Shown here: in pieces, positions 63,865 to 64,000 of the stretch
Numbering within the stretch: position 1 is the stretch's first letter
Layout: each line of letters begins with the position of its first letter
Assembly: GCF_000378165.1 (NCBI RefSeq)
Contig: NZ_KB899337.1
Location: 62,001 to 126,000, forward strand
From: Saccharibacter floricola DSM 15669
GTDB taxonomy: Bacteria > Pseudomonadota > Alphaproteobacteria > Acetobacterales > Acetobacteraceae
DNA length: 64,000 nucleotides
Reading direction: 5' to 3'
Notes under the pieces: generated by a model
Databases searched by the model: none
The model's input: only the letters and a program-made list of their open reading frames with translations
Told to the model about the DNA's origin: nothing
Made by a program: the position numbers and the translations under genes

Positions 63865-64000
63865 TTAATCCAGCGGAAGCATGGCCCCGCTGAGGTAACA
63901 AGAGGTCGCTGCTTCTGGGCGAAAATGATAGAGCTTAGCAGGACGTCCGGGCGCGCTTGCATCACGTTCGCCGCTTTCTTCAACGAGTTTTTGATGGAGG
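63865..64000 (-). CDS. C-terminal part of a probable NrtR-type (Nudix-related) regulator
   Basis: Only the last 44 codons are inside the window. The stretch ending ASAPGRPAKLYHFRPEAA matches the tail of the winged-helix domain of NrtR regulators, where RPAxLYxF is characteristic. It lies about 95 bp upstream of nadA on the same strand, and NrtR is known to repress NAD synthesis genes in other bacteria. The Nudix domain itself would lie beyond the edge, so the call rests on a short segment and on context. Another winged-helix regulator is possible. Confidence 0.5.
   Translation of the reverse strand, partial: LHQKLVEESGERDASAPGRPAKLYHFRPEAATSCYLSGAMLPLD

Noticed and set aside
1-64000. CRISPR arrays, tRNA or rRNA genes, complete insertion sequences, prophage
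   Set aside because: No regularly spaced repeats, no cloverleaf or rRNA-like stretch and no transposase or integrase frame was seen when reading both strands.

Overview
The window looks like chromosomal core genome of an alphaproteobacterium, most likely an acetic acid bacterium (Acetobacteraceae). This is an inference from gene content and gene order: rnhB next to a CcrM-type GANTC methyltransferase, yqeY-dnaG-rpoD divergent from carA, lptF-lptG-lptD-surA-rsmA, pepA-holC, psd-pssA and nadA-nadB-nadC. Genes are densely packed, with many 1-4 bp stop/start overlaps. I see no rRNA or tRNA gene, no intact insertion sequence and no CRISPR array.

Layout. 1-4400: an RND efflux pump (permease cut by the left edge, plus adaptor), minus strand. 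4743-5915: a CsbD-like stress protein and a GYF-domain membrane protein. 6159-7876: rnhB-ccrM, preceded by three GANTC sites spaced at helical-turn intervals. 8106-15683, minus strand: an exported ankyrin protein and a MoxR / DUF58 / BatA-DUF4159 / VWA operon. 15865-19461: DUF1285 protein, cca and an MsbA-like ABC exporter. 19419-22807, minus: rppH, ctpA and an EnvC-like factor. 22988-24063: msrB-upp. 24111-31330, minus: wrbA, ilvA, greA, carB and carA. 31544-40126: yqeY, (dmt on minus), dnaG, rpoD, rpsF-rpsR-rplI, cfa. 40166-49434, minus: rsmA, surA, lptD, lptG, lptF, a small coiled-coil membrane protein, tsaC and cysQ. 49582-57486: pepA, holC and six genes of a hydrogenase-4/complex I-like membrane complex. 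57447-59010, minus: pssA, psd. 59676-60386: gloB. 60390-64000, minus: nadC, nadB, nadA and the 3' end of a probable NrtR regulator.

The most interesting system is the six-gene hydrogenase-4-like cluster (51637-57486). Its large subunit is a clear NuoC-NuoD/HyfG homologue, but all four nickel-binding cysteine positions are replaced. Its small subunit keeps all four cysteines of the proximal [4Fe-4S] cluster. The two antiporter-like subunits are short and poor in lysine, and no ferredoxin subunit, formate dehydrogenase or nickel maturation gene lies nearby. It therefore resembles the energy-converting-hydrogenase-related (Ehr) complexes and is probably not a hydrogenase.

Three regulatory observations also stand out. 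CarA carries an N-terminal helix-turn-helix domain, and its upstream region has two nearly identical dyad-symmetric repeats 41 bp apart. The rnhB-ccrM leader has the GANTC cluster. The nadA leader has a 21-bp inverted repeat downstream of the probable NrtR gene. No similarity search could be run; family names come from motif recognition in the translated sequence.
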